Origin: Vitellaria paradoxa
Lineage: Eukaryota > Streptophyta > Magnoliopsida > Ericales > Sapotaceae
NCBI GenBank assembly: GCA_019916065.1
Contig: CM034243.1
Location: 2,232,001 to 2,296,000, forward strand
Direction: 5' to 3'
Length of the DNA stretch: 64,000 nucleotides
Shown: positions 33,401 through 47,700 of the stretch, piece by piece
How positions within the stretch are numbered: position 1 is the first letter of the stretch
Layout: each line of letters starts with the position of its first letter
Program-made: the position numbers and the translations under genes
Notes under the pieces: generated by a model
What the model saw: the letters and a program-made list of their open reading frames with translations, nothing else
Told to the model about the DNA's origin: nothing
Database searches by the model: none

Positions 33401-36400
33401 GATGTTTCTCATTAATGAATTCATAAGCCAAACCAATTCTCTTCGTATCAATCCCTTCCCCTTAATGAACTCTTATTTCATTCTTTTTTGTGGTATAAGT
33501 TTGACCAAACATCATTTTTTGGCTTGCTGATTTGAGCTTCCATTTACGTCAAGAAGAAGAAGAGATAGGAAAATTTGAAAAAGAGCAATTAAAAATGGTA
33601 TTAGTACTTGTATTAAAAAAAAGAAAAAGAAGAAGAAGACATCTTTGCTTTTTTTGTCAACCTTTTCCTTTTTCATCTTTCCATGTTGAATTGGGGTTGG
33701 TTATTTGTTATTCTGATATTCATTTGGTCCCACAAATTTGCTCATTTTATTTCTTGTTTTGTTGATATATGAGGAAGACTTTTTGTTTCTATAATTCTAT
33801 TGAGATGATCGCCTTCCCATAATATTGATAGATTCTTTTTTGTGGACGTGTGAACATGACTATTTCTTCTTTTTTTGGTGTCCTCAGACAATTTATTTAG
33901 CAATGGGATGTATTTGGGATTCATGTAGATATAGGAGAGGACTATAATTTCTCTTTTGTTCCTGCTTTTTACAAGTAGTTTTTGTTTATGCTTATGCTTG
34001 ATGCCATGTCTGTAAAATATTATATGATTTTTTACGCTAAACATTTTTTTTTTTTTTTTTGTATTTGTTTGAAGGTAAACATATTTCAAGGAATCACTTT
34101 GCCAGATGCTCCTGAATTTGGGAAAGTGTTTGGTGGACAGTTTATTGGGCAGGCATGATGAAATTTATTTCCTTTTCTAGTTTTATACCACTTGCTTGTT
34201 TCTGAAAGAAATTATATTAGTCTCCATAAGTTACGTGAAGTTTGTGTGTTGAAACATAGAGTCACACCCCAAAATTAAGGATGAGATTGGATGTGACCCA
34301 CAATGCCTTGGCTCATGACACACACAAGCCTTCGAAAATCCAAAGTAAACAACCAAATATTCCTATAGAAGGTCACAGACTCATGATGTCATGATCCTAA
34401 CTTCCAAAATTCTTAACTATGATCCTTTCATCTCACTTGAAAAATGTTAAAAATGGGGGATGAGCTAAAAGCTTAGCGAAGGGAATGCCTAGCCAATCAT
34501 AATAATATTAATTTGAAAATAATAAATTTTTAATAAATAATTTAACTAAGAGAAATTTTCAAGTAAAAATGCCCATGCATAAATAATAGTAATTTCAAAA
34601 TCTGCACGTCAGAGTGCAATAACATCCAAAGTCAACACATCAATCACAATAGTGATGATGAACAGTAACCTGTGGATTATTGTATGGGAATTAAATATTG
34701 TCAGAATATTCTAGAATACATTACGAGCATGATTTGAATAATTATGATTGATTATTGATTGATTGTATTTTCCTTTTTAGGATTGATTTCAATTTCCTTT
34801 TTTGTTGTAATCTAAGGTTATAAATATAGTTGAAGAGAAGAAGGGCTCATCAAGCTCTTTCATTCATCTAACCAATTTCTAACTTGGTATCAAAGCGCTT
34901 CTTTTTCTTTTTTTCCTTTTTATTAAAAAAAAAAAGGGCGTGTGTTGGAGGTACTCCAGCCATCCACTAGCTGCCGGCGTCGGCCAATCTCCTTCCCAGA
35001 GGAGCGACTCCCGCCAACGATCGAGGTAGCAGGACACCGTTCTTCTTCTGCTGTCTGACGAAATCCCACGCGCCGGCAACAAGGGTAACGCGTTGATCTC
35101 ACGCGCCTTGTCTGTGACGTGATTCCCAGCGCGTTAATCGAACCCATCTCTCCGGTGATCCTCGATGGAGGTCGCCTGATGTAGGAGAGCCTCTTTCCAC
35201 CGTCGAATGTTGTTGACTGAAGGTTGGCATCGCTGATCTTGGTCCTCGACTCTCGTCTGTTGCTGCCATCGTTGATCTGTTGACTCTCGGTCCTAGGATG
35301 CTCTGGGTACATCGTTTCCTTTGAACCTTAGCTATCACTATTGTCGCCGCCCATCTATATGTCGTCGGATTGACTTGGGTTGATGTTGATTTGTTGATCT
35401 TTGTGGCATGTTCACTGGAGCCACCCGACTTCGAGTCTTGCTGCTTTGGATCTGCTTTGGGCCGACATCTGATTTGTTGATACTCGTGGAATGTTCACTG
35501 GAGCTATGAATATCTAGTTTATTTGCTGCTATTTTTCTTGATTCTGTTGACCCGACTTGATTTCGTGACCTAATTTTGGGTATGGGTGCTCTTAATAAGT
35601 CTGACTCCCTTGATTCAGCCTTGGTTCCTGTTTCTACGGTACCTATTATTCCACCAGATAGTCTGCCTAGATCAATTTCTAGTGAGAAATTGAATGGAGC
35701 AAACTACTTAACATGGTCTCATGCTTTAAAAATTTTTCTCATCGGCCGACAGATGGATCTCTTTCTCACTGACATGCCTCCAGACTCTCAGTCTGTTACT
35801 TATTGACAATGGCGTGCTGCAGATGCTGTTGTCATGAATTGGTTATGGCATAGCTTAGTGCCTTCTGTTTTGCACACAGTATCATTATGTGAAACTTCGA
35901 AGGCTATTTGGGATTCTTTAGCCGACTCCTTCTCTCAACGGAGTAATGTATGAAATTTTTGAAGCCTATGAACGACTCTTTTCCTTCTGACACAATGGAC
36001 GACCTCTCTCTGAGTATTATAGCACTCTCAAAGGTCTTGGCAACAGATTATTACAGTTTCGCCCCTTTCCTGAAACTAAGGCCGATATGATAAAGCAATG
36101 GGAGAAACTCATGACTGTGTTACTTTTGGCTGGTCTTGATGATGATCTTCGCGGCTATCGGGATCAGCTTCAAGCTGGCGAAACTATTCCTTCTATGGCT
36201 AATGCATATTCCCGATTGCAGCGTTTCTCTTTGGGCCATCATTCTCGCACATCACCTACTGCTCCTAGTGGTTCAGATTCTGCTGTTTTTGTTGGTGGTG
36301 GAAGAGGTAGTTCTCATGGCACATCTTGTGGTGGTTCCTGTGGTGGTCGTAATTCTCGTGGTGGTTCTCGCAGTGGTGGTAGAGGCTCTGGGCGAGGTAC

Positions 36401-39400
36401 AAAGAAATGTGATCATTGTGAATGTACTAATCACACAAAACCCTACTGTGGGTAAAGTATGGTCACCCCGAACAAACCCATCATGTTGCCGTAGAGCCAA
36501 CAAACTCTGATTCTGGGATTGGTGATGCTAGTCAGAGTGAACCATCAACTTCTCATTCTGGTTCACAGGGTCCATTCGCTGTAGCTTAATTAGATGCTAT
36601 TATGCAGGTGCTTCGCATTTCTCGCTCCTCCAGTTCCACTGCCACTCTGGCTCATTCAAGTAGTACTGCTTGTTTTACTACTTCTGCTCCACAATGGGTC
36701 ATTGACTCCGGAGCAAGTGCCCATTTCTTAGGTAACTCATCCTTATTTTATGATTTAACTACAACTACACATCGTATCACCTTAGCTGATGGGTCTTGCC
36801 GGTAAAGGCCTACTTCGGCCTTCCCTTTCCCTATCTCTACCCTCAAGCCTCTATGTTCCTAAGTTTCTTTTTAACTTATTATCTGTTAGTCAGCTCACTA
36901 AATCCTTAAACTGCTCCATAACCTTTTCTCCTTCTTCTTGTGTATTTCAGGATCTCAGGACACAGAGGACGATTGGTTCGGGATGTGAGCGGGATGGACT
37001 CTATTACCTTGATCGTACCAGTTTCTCTATTTCTCATTCTATTTTGCGTATTTCTGATTCTCCTTATCAATGGCACTGTCGCTTGGGTCATCCGTCTTTG
37101 GCTCGACTCAAGTTGGCAGTACCCAGTTTAGAGTCTGTTTCGAGTCTAGAGTGTGAAGCTTGTCAGTTTGGAAAACATCACCATAGTTCTTTTCCTAGTC
37201 GTAATAATACTCGTCAGTCTGAACCTTTTGATATAGTCCATACGGACATTTGGGGTCCTTCATGAGTTTCAACTTATAATGGATATTGGTACTTTGTTAT
37301 CTTTGTGGATGATTTTTCTCGTATGACTTGGCTTTTTTTAATGAAAAATCGTTCTGAGTTGCCTGCTTTTGTCTTACGATTTTATAATGAAATCCTTACT
37401 CAATTTGGCAAACACATCAAAATCCTTCGATCTGACAATGCCTTAGAATACACTAAATCCACTATGGATCGTTTTTGTGTTGGAAGGGGAATTATTCATC
37501 AGACTACTTGTGCTCACACCTCCCAACAAAATGGTGTTGCTGAGCGTAAGCATCGTCACTTGCTAGATGTTGCTCGTACCTTGAGATTCCATATGAATGT
37601 TCCCAAACAGTATTGGGGTGATGCGGTTTTGACTGCTTGTTACCTCATTAATCGAGTTCCCTCTATTATTCTGGGCAACAAATCATCATTTTCTATTCTT
37701 TATCCCTCAACTTCCCCGTTTCTTCTTTCTCCTCGTACCTTTGGTTGTGTCGCGTTTGTTCATAACCTTGATCCTGGTTTGGACAAACTTTCTCCTCGAG
37801 CTAGACGTTGCATTTTTCTTAGCTATTCTTGCACTCAAAAGGGCTACCGATGCTATCATCCTCCCTCTAGACGCGTCTTCATGAGTGCTGATCTTACCTT
37901 TTTTGAATCTATTTCGTATTTTCCTCGTGAGGGGGAGTCAATTCCCTTTGTTGATTCTGTCCTCCCTGCTCCTGATCCTAGTCCTAGTTTCCCTCCTTTG
38001 CAAGTGTCTCCTCCTTTACAGGTATACTAACATCGCTCTCGGTCTAATCCTACTGCTCCATCAGCACCGGTCAACTCTGCGCCTGTGGATTTTGAACCAT
38101 TTGAGTTACCTACCACCGATATTCCTGTACACTCTGAAGTGCATAAAACTGCAGCTTCTGAACATACACCTTCTAGTGATGATCTTCCTATTGCCCTACG
38201 ACGAGGTAAACGAACCTGTACACAACATCTCATTGCTAACTTTGTATCTTATCATTGTGTGCTACCTCGTCTACAGTCATTTGTTTGTGCCCTATCCTTT
38301 ATTTCTGTTCCTACCTCTTATAAACAAGCACTATTACTACCGGACTAGAAGGCAGCGATGGATGAGGAGATGCATGCATTGCATTATAATCATACATGGG
38401 AGCTTACTTCTCTCCTACCTGGGAAGAAAACAGTGGGGTGTAGATGGGTATATACTATTAAGTATTTGTCAGATGGATCCATTGAACGACTGAAATCTCG
38501 TTTGGTTGCTAAGGGATATACACAGACTTATGGAGTTGATTATTTGGAGACTTTCTCCCCAGTTGCTCGCCTTAATTCAGTTCGCATTCTTCTAGCAGTG
38601 GCAGTAAGTAAATCCTGGCCATTATATCAATTGGATATTAAAAATGCATTTCTACATGGAGAGCTTCAGGAAGAAGTGTATATGGACCAGCCACCTGGAT
38701 ATATTGTTTCAGGCAGCGAACATCTTGTGTGTCGTCTCCGTCGAGCGTTGTATGGCCTTAAGCAGTCTCCATGTGCATGGTTTGATCGGTTTAGTAAGGT
38801 TCTTTTGGACTGTGGCTTTCATCGATCCACATCTGATCATTCAGTATTTATACATCATGCATCTTCTGGTACTATTATTTTAATTGTTTATGTTGATGAT
38901 ATTATTATTTCTGGGGATGATAAGGAAGGTATTGCTGAATTGAAGAATCATCTTGGAAGGCAATTTCATACAAAGGATCTTGGAGCTTTACGTTATTTCT
39001 TAGGGATTGAGGTTGCTCGTTCCTCCCAGGGTATATATTTGTCTCAAAGGAAATATGTCCTAGATTTATTTTCTGAAACTGGACTCTTGGGTTCTCGACC
39101 TGCTGATACTCCTGTGGATTCTGTTGCTAGACTTGATTCTAAGAATGGTGATCCCTTTCTTGATGTTGGTCGATATCGTCGTCTGGTGGGAAAATTAATT
39201 TATCTTACCATGACACGACCAGATATTACATATGCTGTTGGGGTAGTTAGTCAGTTTATGCACGCCCCTCGGCAACCACATTTTGATGCTGTATGTCGTA
39301 TTCTGAGGTATTTGAAGAAATCTCTAGGTGAAGGTCTACTTTATCAGCCCTCCACCACACTGGATGTAGTAGGATACAGCGATGCAGATTGGGCTGGGAA

Positions 39401-42400
39401 CTGTTCTGATAGGAGATCTACCTCTGGGTATTGTACTTTTATTGGTGGTAATCTTGTGACTTGGCGCAGTAAGAAGCAGACTGTAGTTGCTCACTCAAGT
39501 GCTGAAGCTGAATACCGCGCCATGGCTCATACTGCTTCAGAGTTGCTTTGGATTCGTCCTTTACTTAAGGATTTTGGCATCAAGATTTCAGCTCCAATGT
39601 CGATGTATTGTGATAATCAAGCTGCTATTTTTATTGCCAATAATCCAGTATTTCATGAACGAACGAAACATATAGAGGTGGATTGTCATTTTATTCGTAT
39701 CTCCTAGTTAAGAAAGATCTCATAACTCCATTTGTACGTTCAGATTCGCAGCTAGGTGACATACTTACTAATTCCTTGCCTCGCTCTCAATTTCAGCAGT
39801 TTTGTTCTAGGCTAGGCATATTTGATCTCTATACTCCAGCTTGAGGGGGAGCATCAGAATATTCTAGAATACATTACGAGCATGATTTGAGTAATTAGGA
39901 TTGATTATTGATTGATTATATTTTCCTTTTTAGGATTGATTTCAATTTCCTTTTTCGTTGTAATCTGAGGTTATAAATATAGTTGAAGAGAAGAAGGGCT
40001 CATCAAGCTCTTTCATTCATCTACCTAATTTCTAACTAATATCATATATGCCAAAATAAATTCTTTTGAGCAATATCTGTTGGGTCTAACATCGTACTTA
40101 AAATTATTCAGTTTGGCTCCTAGGTTCTTCCCTAAGCCGATCTAATTGAGGTCACTATGGTTTTCACGGACTTGTTCCTACAATTATTGAAAATTATGGT
40201 CATCACGCTTTTCACGGGTCTGTTCCCTAGTTACATAATTACATAACCTTCATTCTCTAAACTATGCTAATAAATTCTCAAGAACTCTGCAAGACTTTAT
40301 TAAACCGCCGAGAACAATGATTCTAAAGATCATTATGTATCAAATACCCAAAATTTATCGTTTACAAGAATCCACTAAAATCTTACTAAATAATAAAATC
40401 AGATTACCACAATTTTCAATACCATTAAGTTGTCTTTCAAGCTCTACTATAAAACATCTTACACTAGAGAATTACATAAACCTTTATACTCCAAATTATG
40501 TTAATTTACTATACATGACTTTGTTAAACCGCCAAGAACAATAATTCTAAAGACCATTACACATCAATTACCCAAATTTATAGTTTGCAAGAATCCTCTA
40601 AAATCGTACCAAATAATAAAATCAGATCATCAAAATTTTTAATACCATTAAGTTGTCTTCCAAGCTCCGCTATAAAACATCTTAGACTAGAGAATAATCA
40701 AAATGCATAATATCTGTCAATTAATTACTCCTAGTCATCAATAACTTATTCCTCACGACAAAATTTGAACTTACAAAATATAAAAATCTCTGAAGTTCCG
40801 CGTGACTTTGGCACACTCACACAAATTTATTCCCAAATTGTAAATGAACGTGCATTGTTTGGCGGTCAATTTTTTGGCACAAACAAGACCAATTGTAAAC
40901 GCTTAAATGAAATTAAGAAGCATGAGTTTTGGTGGGGAAGTAAGAGACCAGAAGCTAAACTCGTGAGGAAGTAAGAGAACTGTAGCATCAATTTGTTTTT
41001 GCAGTAATATTGGATCGAACTTTCTCAAGTAGCTAATGTCTTGTTCCAGCTAATTTTCTTTAAGAACTTGTACCTTACCTTCTCTGTGATGTTTGGTTAA
41101 TGCATTTATGGTTCTTGTGCTTACAATATAAACCATCGTCAATGTGCAGGCACTGGCTGCAGCATCAAAAACGGTTGATTGTCTTAAGATAGTTCATAGT
41201 TTGCATGCTTACTTCCTTCTTGTCGGGGATCTTGAAAGTAAGTATATATTTTGTGTTGTGAAATGAAATGCTACTTCAGTATAACAGCTGTATTTTTTTT
41301 TTTTTTTAATTCTGATGATCTGTGTAGATTATCATGTTCTCATTTTCAGCATAAGATATAAATTGGGAACCTTGTACTGGTCAGGTTAAAAGTATTTTGT
41401 CCAAATACAAATATCACATTTGTTCTAGGCATTGATTGATGAAAAATGTTTCATAACGAATGATGGAACACATAACTAGTATTGTTTACCACTGGTTTAT
41501 TAACTTATTGATAATGTTTTTAATTCCAATGCCTTGCGGTATTGTATATTGTGTTATGTGTCACTCTGAAAATGAAAATTGTTAATTGTGCAAGTAACTC
41601 TTATGTTTTCAGTGCCAATCATATATCAAGTTCACCGTGTACGTGATGGGAACAGTTTTGCTAGCCGAAGAGTAGATGCATTACAAAAAGGCAACGTTGT
41701 ATTCACAATACTTGCTTCATTTCAGGTAATGCTCTTTTTCATTCATTTGTATGTAGTCTACATTATGTGAAACACTATTCTATGAAACACCATTCTATGT
41801 TTTGAGATTGATGTGTATCACAATCAGTGTCTAACATAAACCGAACATACATTTTTTATTTGGATTTTCAAAATTTACAATCTGCTTGCAAATTTGTTGA
41901 GTTCTGTGTCAAGAAGTTTTTGTTTTGGATGTCCCTTTTCTTGATTCTATTTTTATTAATTGTGATACTGTAGATTTGTGTAATAATAATATTTCCACAT
42001 GACAGTTATTATCTTAGCTTCTAATGGTTGGAATAAATTTAGCTAAAAAGTTTGGTTGCTACTTTTTTTCTAGTTGAGCTCCTTTTGTGTAAAGATTTGG
42101 GGTAAATGTATTGAAACAAATTTAGCTATGGTTTGGTTGCTACTGTTTTTCTAGTTGAGTTCTTTTTGCCCAAAGATTTGGGGTAATTACAACAGCCTGC
42201 TTTGTTGGTCTTGATTGAAGTCACCTCTAATATTTGTGCAATGTGCAATGTGCATGGTCGTCACATGGTTGTAGTCACACAACTCTTTCAATAGACTGTA
42301 AGAGAATTAAGGAATATAAAAACTTTTGAAGTAATTTTACTTAAATAAATAATGGTTTTTTAAAAACTACTTACAGATCTCATTAAGTTGTATGTAATTG

Positions 42401-44743
42401 TGGGTGGTTAAGGGGCATTAAGGGAAGAAATGAAAAGACTTCACCAAAACTTGTGGCTTCATGAATGACCTTTCCATTTCCTTATCTAATGGTATAGATA
42501 TTTCCCATTGCATTAATGTGCCATCATTTAGTGAAATGGGTTTGCTGATGTAATCACATAAGTTTTTTTACAAAGAGAAATGCCAAGGTTAGTCATGACC
42601 AATGATAGCACTGCTATTTAAGAAAATACCATTTTACTCTTTTTTAAACAAAATAGATGGAGTCAACATGGTCCTAATAAGGAAAATAAAAAACAACCAA
42701 CGTTCACCATTACTGATGAAAAACTATTACAGTAACCTTCACCCATGTTCAAATACCAACGAAACATATAACAATGTTATATCATGCCACTACTCATGAA
42801 ATCGAGATGTAATTCAACATTTATAACCAATGATCAATTGATATCCATAACAATTCAATTATAACAACACAATAATCGAAACGCATATGGTTTTACATAC
42901 TACTGCTTGATTTGTTGGTTGTCACATAATACAACTAGAAGTGTCGGCCTCCTAGGCCTAAGCCATAGAAAAAAATCTCACACCATCAAAATGAAATAGT
43001 AAGTGTTGGCTGAAAGCAAGGAGTAAAATATGGGTTCTTTTCCATGGAAATGACCAAAATTTTTTGGTTCGATATGAATATTAGTGAAATGATAATTCTA
43101 CTGTTTCCGTTAAAACAAATAAATTAGACCATAATGTAATGTTACAACTTTATTATTAGTTTTTTTATATGCATTTTGACAAGTTTCAATTTATACTATA
43201 AACATTTATTTATTTTCATATTTTTGTGTTGCTTGCAAAATATTTTTGAAAGACTTCCATTTCCATGCTAATCAAAACGACTTACCAAAAAGAAATTTTT
43301 ATTCTTGGCTAAGAGATAAGGTGGGGGTGGGTAAGTAGTAGAGTAATAGATGCTAAGCATTGAAGGGTGATGTATCAAGTGTGAATTAAAAAATAAAATA
43401 GAAAAAAAAAAAAAAAGAAGATTATACAACCTTTAAGAGATGATGTAAAAGAAATAACTGAGCCTATTTACATTCTTTCTAATAAGTTACATTGATGCCC
43501 CGTGTGGAAGTCAAGTATTGGCAACTTTTGATGATTTTTGGCAACTTTTGGTGGATGAATCTTTTGGTGTGTTTGGTAAACCAGGTAAAAATTTTTAGTA
43601 GCTTTTACCAATTTTTAGGTATTTGATAAAAATTTTAGAAGCTTTTGGTAACTTTTTGTATGTTTGGTAAAAATTTTGGTAACTTTTGAGTTTGATTAAA
43701 GTGAAATGACCATTATACTCCTCGCTACATAAGTAAAAATTGGTGTGCTGTCAACCTACCACGTAGGCAAAATACCAACTTTTGGTGTTTTACCAAACAC
43801 TTAAAACATCAAAAGTTGGGTTTTTTTGCCAAATTTGCTCCTCCAAACGGTACATTAGTACCTCCTATTTCTCTGATGCCTATTATCTAAATCTTGTTGT
43901 CCATCTACCTTTGGCTTATAAGGTTTGGGATAGCACTCACCAATTTTTTCTAAATTCGGTTTATTCCCCTACAACTTAGAAATGATAGGTATCTCCTATC
44001 ATAGAATCCCAGGGAATTGGATTACTTGGATTCTATCCATCTATTGCCACCATAGCTACAATATTTTCTTAGTTTTGTTCAGTTGATGAAATTCTCATCT
44101 TGCTGCTTTGAATTTTCTTTTACATTTGTACGTGTTGGATGACATCACAAGTGATGGATGTAGAATGAATGCCTTGCAAATTTCAGAATGAATGTAATAT
44201 TGGGTTAAAACGATTTTTTACAGAAAGAAGAAGAAGGGTTTGATCACCAGGTACCTGTGATGCCCTCTGTGCCTGATCCAGAAACGGTAAACATAACATC
44301 TTAGCTAGAATTATCAGCAATTCCCCCCCCCCCCAAAAAAAAAATAGATGCTATTATTTCTAAACGCCAATTCTCTCCTAGCTTTTGTCAATGGAAGAGT
44401 TGCGTGAGAGACGTCTCACTGATCCTCATCTTCCTAGGTAGATTCTCATTCTTTTAAATACCGTAGCATTTGCCTTTACATATACATTTCACTAGTTCCA
44501 AGGGGCAGATAATTTTTTTTTTTTTGTGATTATAGCTCTCACTTTGTTTGTTTTCAGGATAATTTTGTGTGATTATATCTCTACTTTTGTTGTTTTTCTG
44601 TAATTAATTTATTCATTTGTTTGATTTATTATTATTTTTGTTGTTGTTGTTGTTGACAGAAAATACATCAATATAAATAATAAAGTTGCTCCTCTCCTTA
44701 ACAACTTAAACTTTTAGATGAGATGGTGACGAGGACTTTAACA

Positions 44744-44783
<40 letters not shown>

Positions 44784-47700
44784 TTGTTGGCGTGTCTAGG
44801 CTAATCACAATGTCCAGTAATTGGGATAACTGCTTCTTAGGTTAGATATTGGATAGGAGCATTGCGATCTAGCATGCTAACTTGATCTCCCCTTATGCAA
44901 TGAAACTCAATTCCTTGAATAGTTCTTCTATTCTGCTCCATCCAAATTTTCCATAGAATGCAAAAAGGCACCTATTTCCAAAACTTTATTATCCTTTGTA
45001 ATACTCTACTTGCCCACCACGACTCAAATGCTTGTTTCACATTCTTAGGAAAAACCAAGCTACTCCAAAACCAAAAAAAACCAAGTCCCAAAATTCCTTG
45101 GACCAAGAACGTTGAACAAATAAATTATCAATGGTCTCCCCATTCCTTTTACTTACACAACACCAATTAACTTAACCCCCCCTTTTTCAGTTCATTGAAG
45201 TTCGGATGCAGACATATCATTTTTACATCAACTTTCACACGTGTATTTATAAAAATAAAATAAAATAATGACACACATGCTCTGTACTTTACCAAATATA
45301 ATTTCACATTGATTTGTATAATCTTTCTTTGCTTATGTTCTGATAAGAAAATTATAAAATTAAAGATCCAATTGCAGCAACCCATGTGTATGGAGTTATT
45401 AAAAATGAAAGCCCATATGATTTATATCAACTCAGGAATCCATAACTCTAAAAAATAAATAAATAAATAAAAATACTTAAAGCAGTCTCATGGAGGATTT
45501 ACCTTCCTTACCACCTGTACAAATTACAATGTCAAAAGCAGGTCTTATCACTTGATGAATAGACTCATCAATTCAACAATGTCAATTTGTCACCCCCATG
45601 TATATTACATCATGGTAAAAAGATGCGACTTCTGAGCAAAGCATGATAAAAAGATGTGCCTTCTAAGCAAAGCATGACTATCTTGGGCGCCAGTATCCGG
45701 AAATTTAAACACAACTAAAAAAATTGATTGGTACCTTCAAAATTACTTTGCATCTATAGCTATGCAAGTTTGTGATCCTTTTCCAAAGGAGAATGTTCAA
45801 ACTGAAGATGCCTCTTGGGGCATGCTACATTTTGGAGAACTCCTTTGGAAATTTTCAAACTTCAATAAGCATAAAATTATCCTTAGTATAGCGGAATGGT
45901 ATTATTGAATTGGTCCTTCTGTGCTCCAGGGAATCTACCTTTGTAGCCACTAAGCACACTTGATTTATGCAGGATAGTTTGTATTCTCTTCTTCATTGTC
46001 AAGACAAATGAAATGGAAAAATAGTTACGTTGTTAATTTATATACCTGGTGGTGATGTATTTTTAGCTGTCTGAATTAAACCTTGGCATTTTCCCTTCTC
46101 TATCTCAAGTATTTACATTTTGCTTCTGTTTCCCCATATTGTTATGCGAGTTGTTCTAATTATGTAGTTAAATGATTTGATGTACAATAAAGGTTATCGG
46201 AGTCAACGTTATGTTTCTTGTAGTAGTTTGGATAACATATGTTAATTGTTTATTCTCCTTGAGGCCAGTAGAGCCTGACAATCAGTTTCAACAGAACTTA
46301 CAGGACCAAGGTTGCCACCAAAAAGTTTATACCATGGCCAATAGATATAAGGTTTTGTGAGCCTACTAATTCTACTAATCAAACCAAATCTCCTCCAAGG
46401 TTAGGCCTGGTTCTTTGTCTCATTTTATATGTTTTCTTCTTATGACTAGGATATATGGGTCATCCTTAGGTGCCTGGATGTGCTTGCACATTTGTGTTTA
46501 TATTGGAACACAATAAATATTTTTTTTTGCAGTTTAAGGTATTGGTTTAGAGCAAAAGGAAAACTTTCAGATGACCAGGCTTTACATAGGTAAGAAACTT
46601 CTTTCTAATAGTTTAGTACTTCTGTCACCTATACTTTGCAGGAAGTTGAACAAAATGAGCATTGGCGAATCATGATAGTATCTTGAATTTAATTTTGCTC
46701 TACTTTAATTTTAACTAGAATTCCTAAAGTGTGGGTTTATGTGATGTCTAACGTTGTAGAATGATCTATTTAGAATGGCCTTCCAGGCAGTGATGGTTGT
46801 TTCTCATTGTTGATCCTTGTATATATTCTTACTATATCATGTGAATCATCTTAAAGATACATATCCTGATGGCTGACGACACATAGTATGTCAAGTATTT
46901 GTTGAATCAAACTTCAAACTTAATGTGTCATCTTGACTACTTTAATTTTGGAGTGAGTTTTGTAAGAGAATCGGTCCATATAAACTTGTCAAGGGGAGCT
47001 ACAGAAACACTGCATTTGTATATAGGCCTTAAAGCACTAGATCTAATCTACTATACCATTAAATCTTCCACAGCATAAGGTTTTTTAGCAAAACTTAGGG
47101 CAGGAAAAGTTAAGGGTATGAGGAGGGGAATAGTCTAGTGGAAAGGGATCGCCTACCAAGGCATAAGGTCCTGCAATCAACTTGTGCCCCTTTTCTAGGC
47201 TTTGGCCTGCAATGTACCCCCAAAAAATGTTCAGGGTAATGAGGTTAGAAAAGTTGGGAACTTTACTTATTCTAAACTAAAGCCAGAAAGATTTTCCGAA
47301 CTATTTAGTTGATCTGTTAAGAGGTTATTTATTGTGATGATCTGGATAAGAGTCCACTTATCTTCTCTGTTGTTCTGTTATAATTATGCAACCATATGAT
47401 CACTTGCAGATGTGTTGCAGCTTATACTTCAGATCTTATATTTCTTAATGTGAGCTTGAATCCTCACCGGAAGAGGGGTTTAAGGCCAACTTCTATCAGT
47501 CTAGATCACTCGTATGTATAAATGTTCTTCTGCAGTGTAATTAATTCTACAATGTGTTTTACATGTGTGTACTTTCTCTTATTTAACTAGGAAAAGTTTT
47601 TGTCAGAGGCCTCACCCCCTGGTCTTATCAGCCACCATTTTAAGGTGTGATGAGAGCATGGAAAACTGGGTTAGGCATATATTTAGGCTGCTTTAAGGCT

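Larger units (their letters stand above)
34699..40037 (+). mobile_element. Ty1/copia LTR retrotransposon, degenerate, 5.3 kb
   Basis: Two 186-bp LTRs (34699-34884, 39852-40037) are flanked by the 5-bp target duplication aatat (34694-34698, 40038-40042). The order gag, protease, integrase, RT, RNase H marks it as copia. It lies in the same orientation as the host gene in intron 7. Several stops and frameshifts make it non-autonomous. Short LTRs suggest an Ale-like lineage, but that is a guess. Confidence 0.95.

Noticed and set aside
36136..36510. Hydrophobic Val/Leu-rich frame over the copia gag end
   Set aside because: Out-of-frame reading of the Gly/Ser/Arg-rich gag tail; not a gene.
47124..47228. 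tRNA gene
   Set aside because: The A-box/B-box-like motifs are present but the sequence does not form a proper tRNA cloverleaf, and the flanking duplications indicate a SINE.
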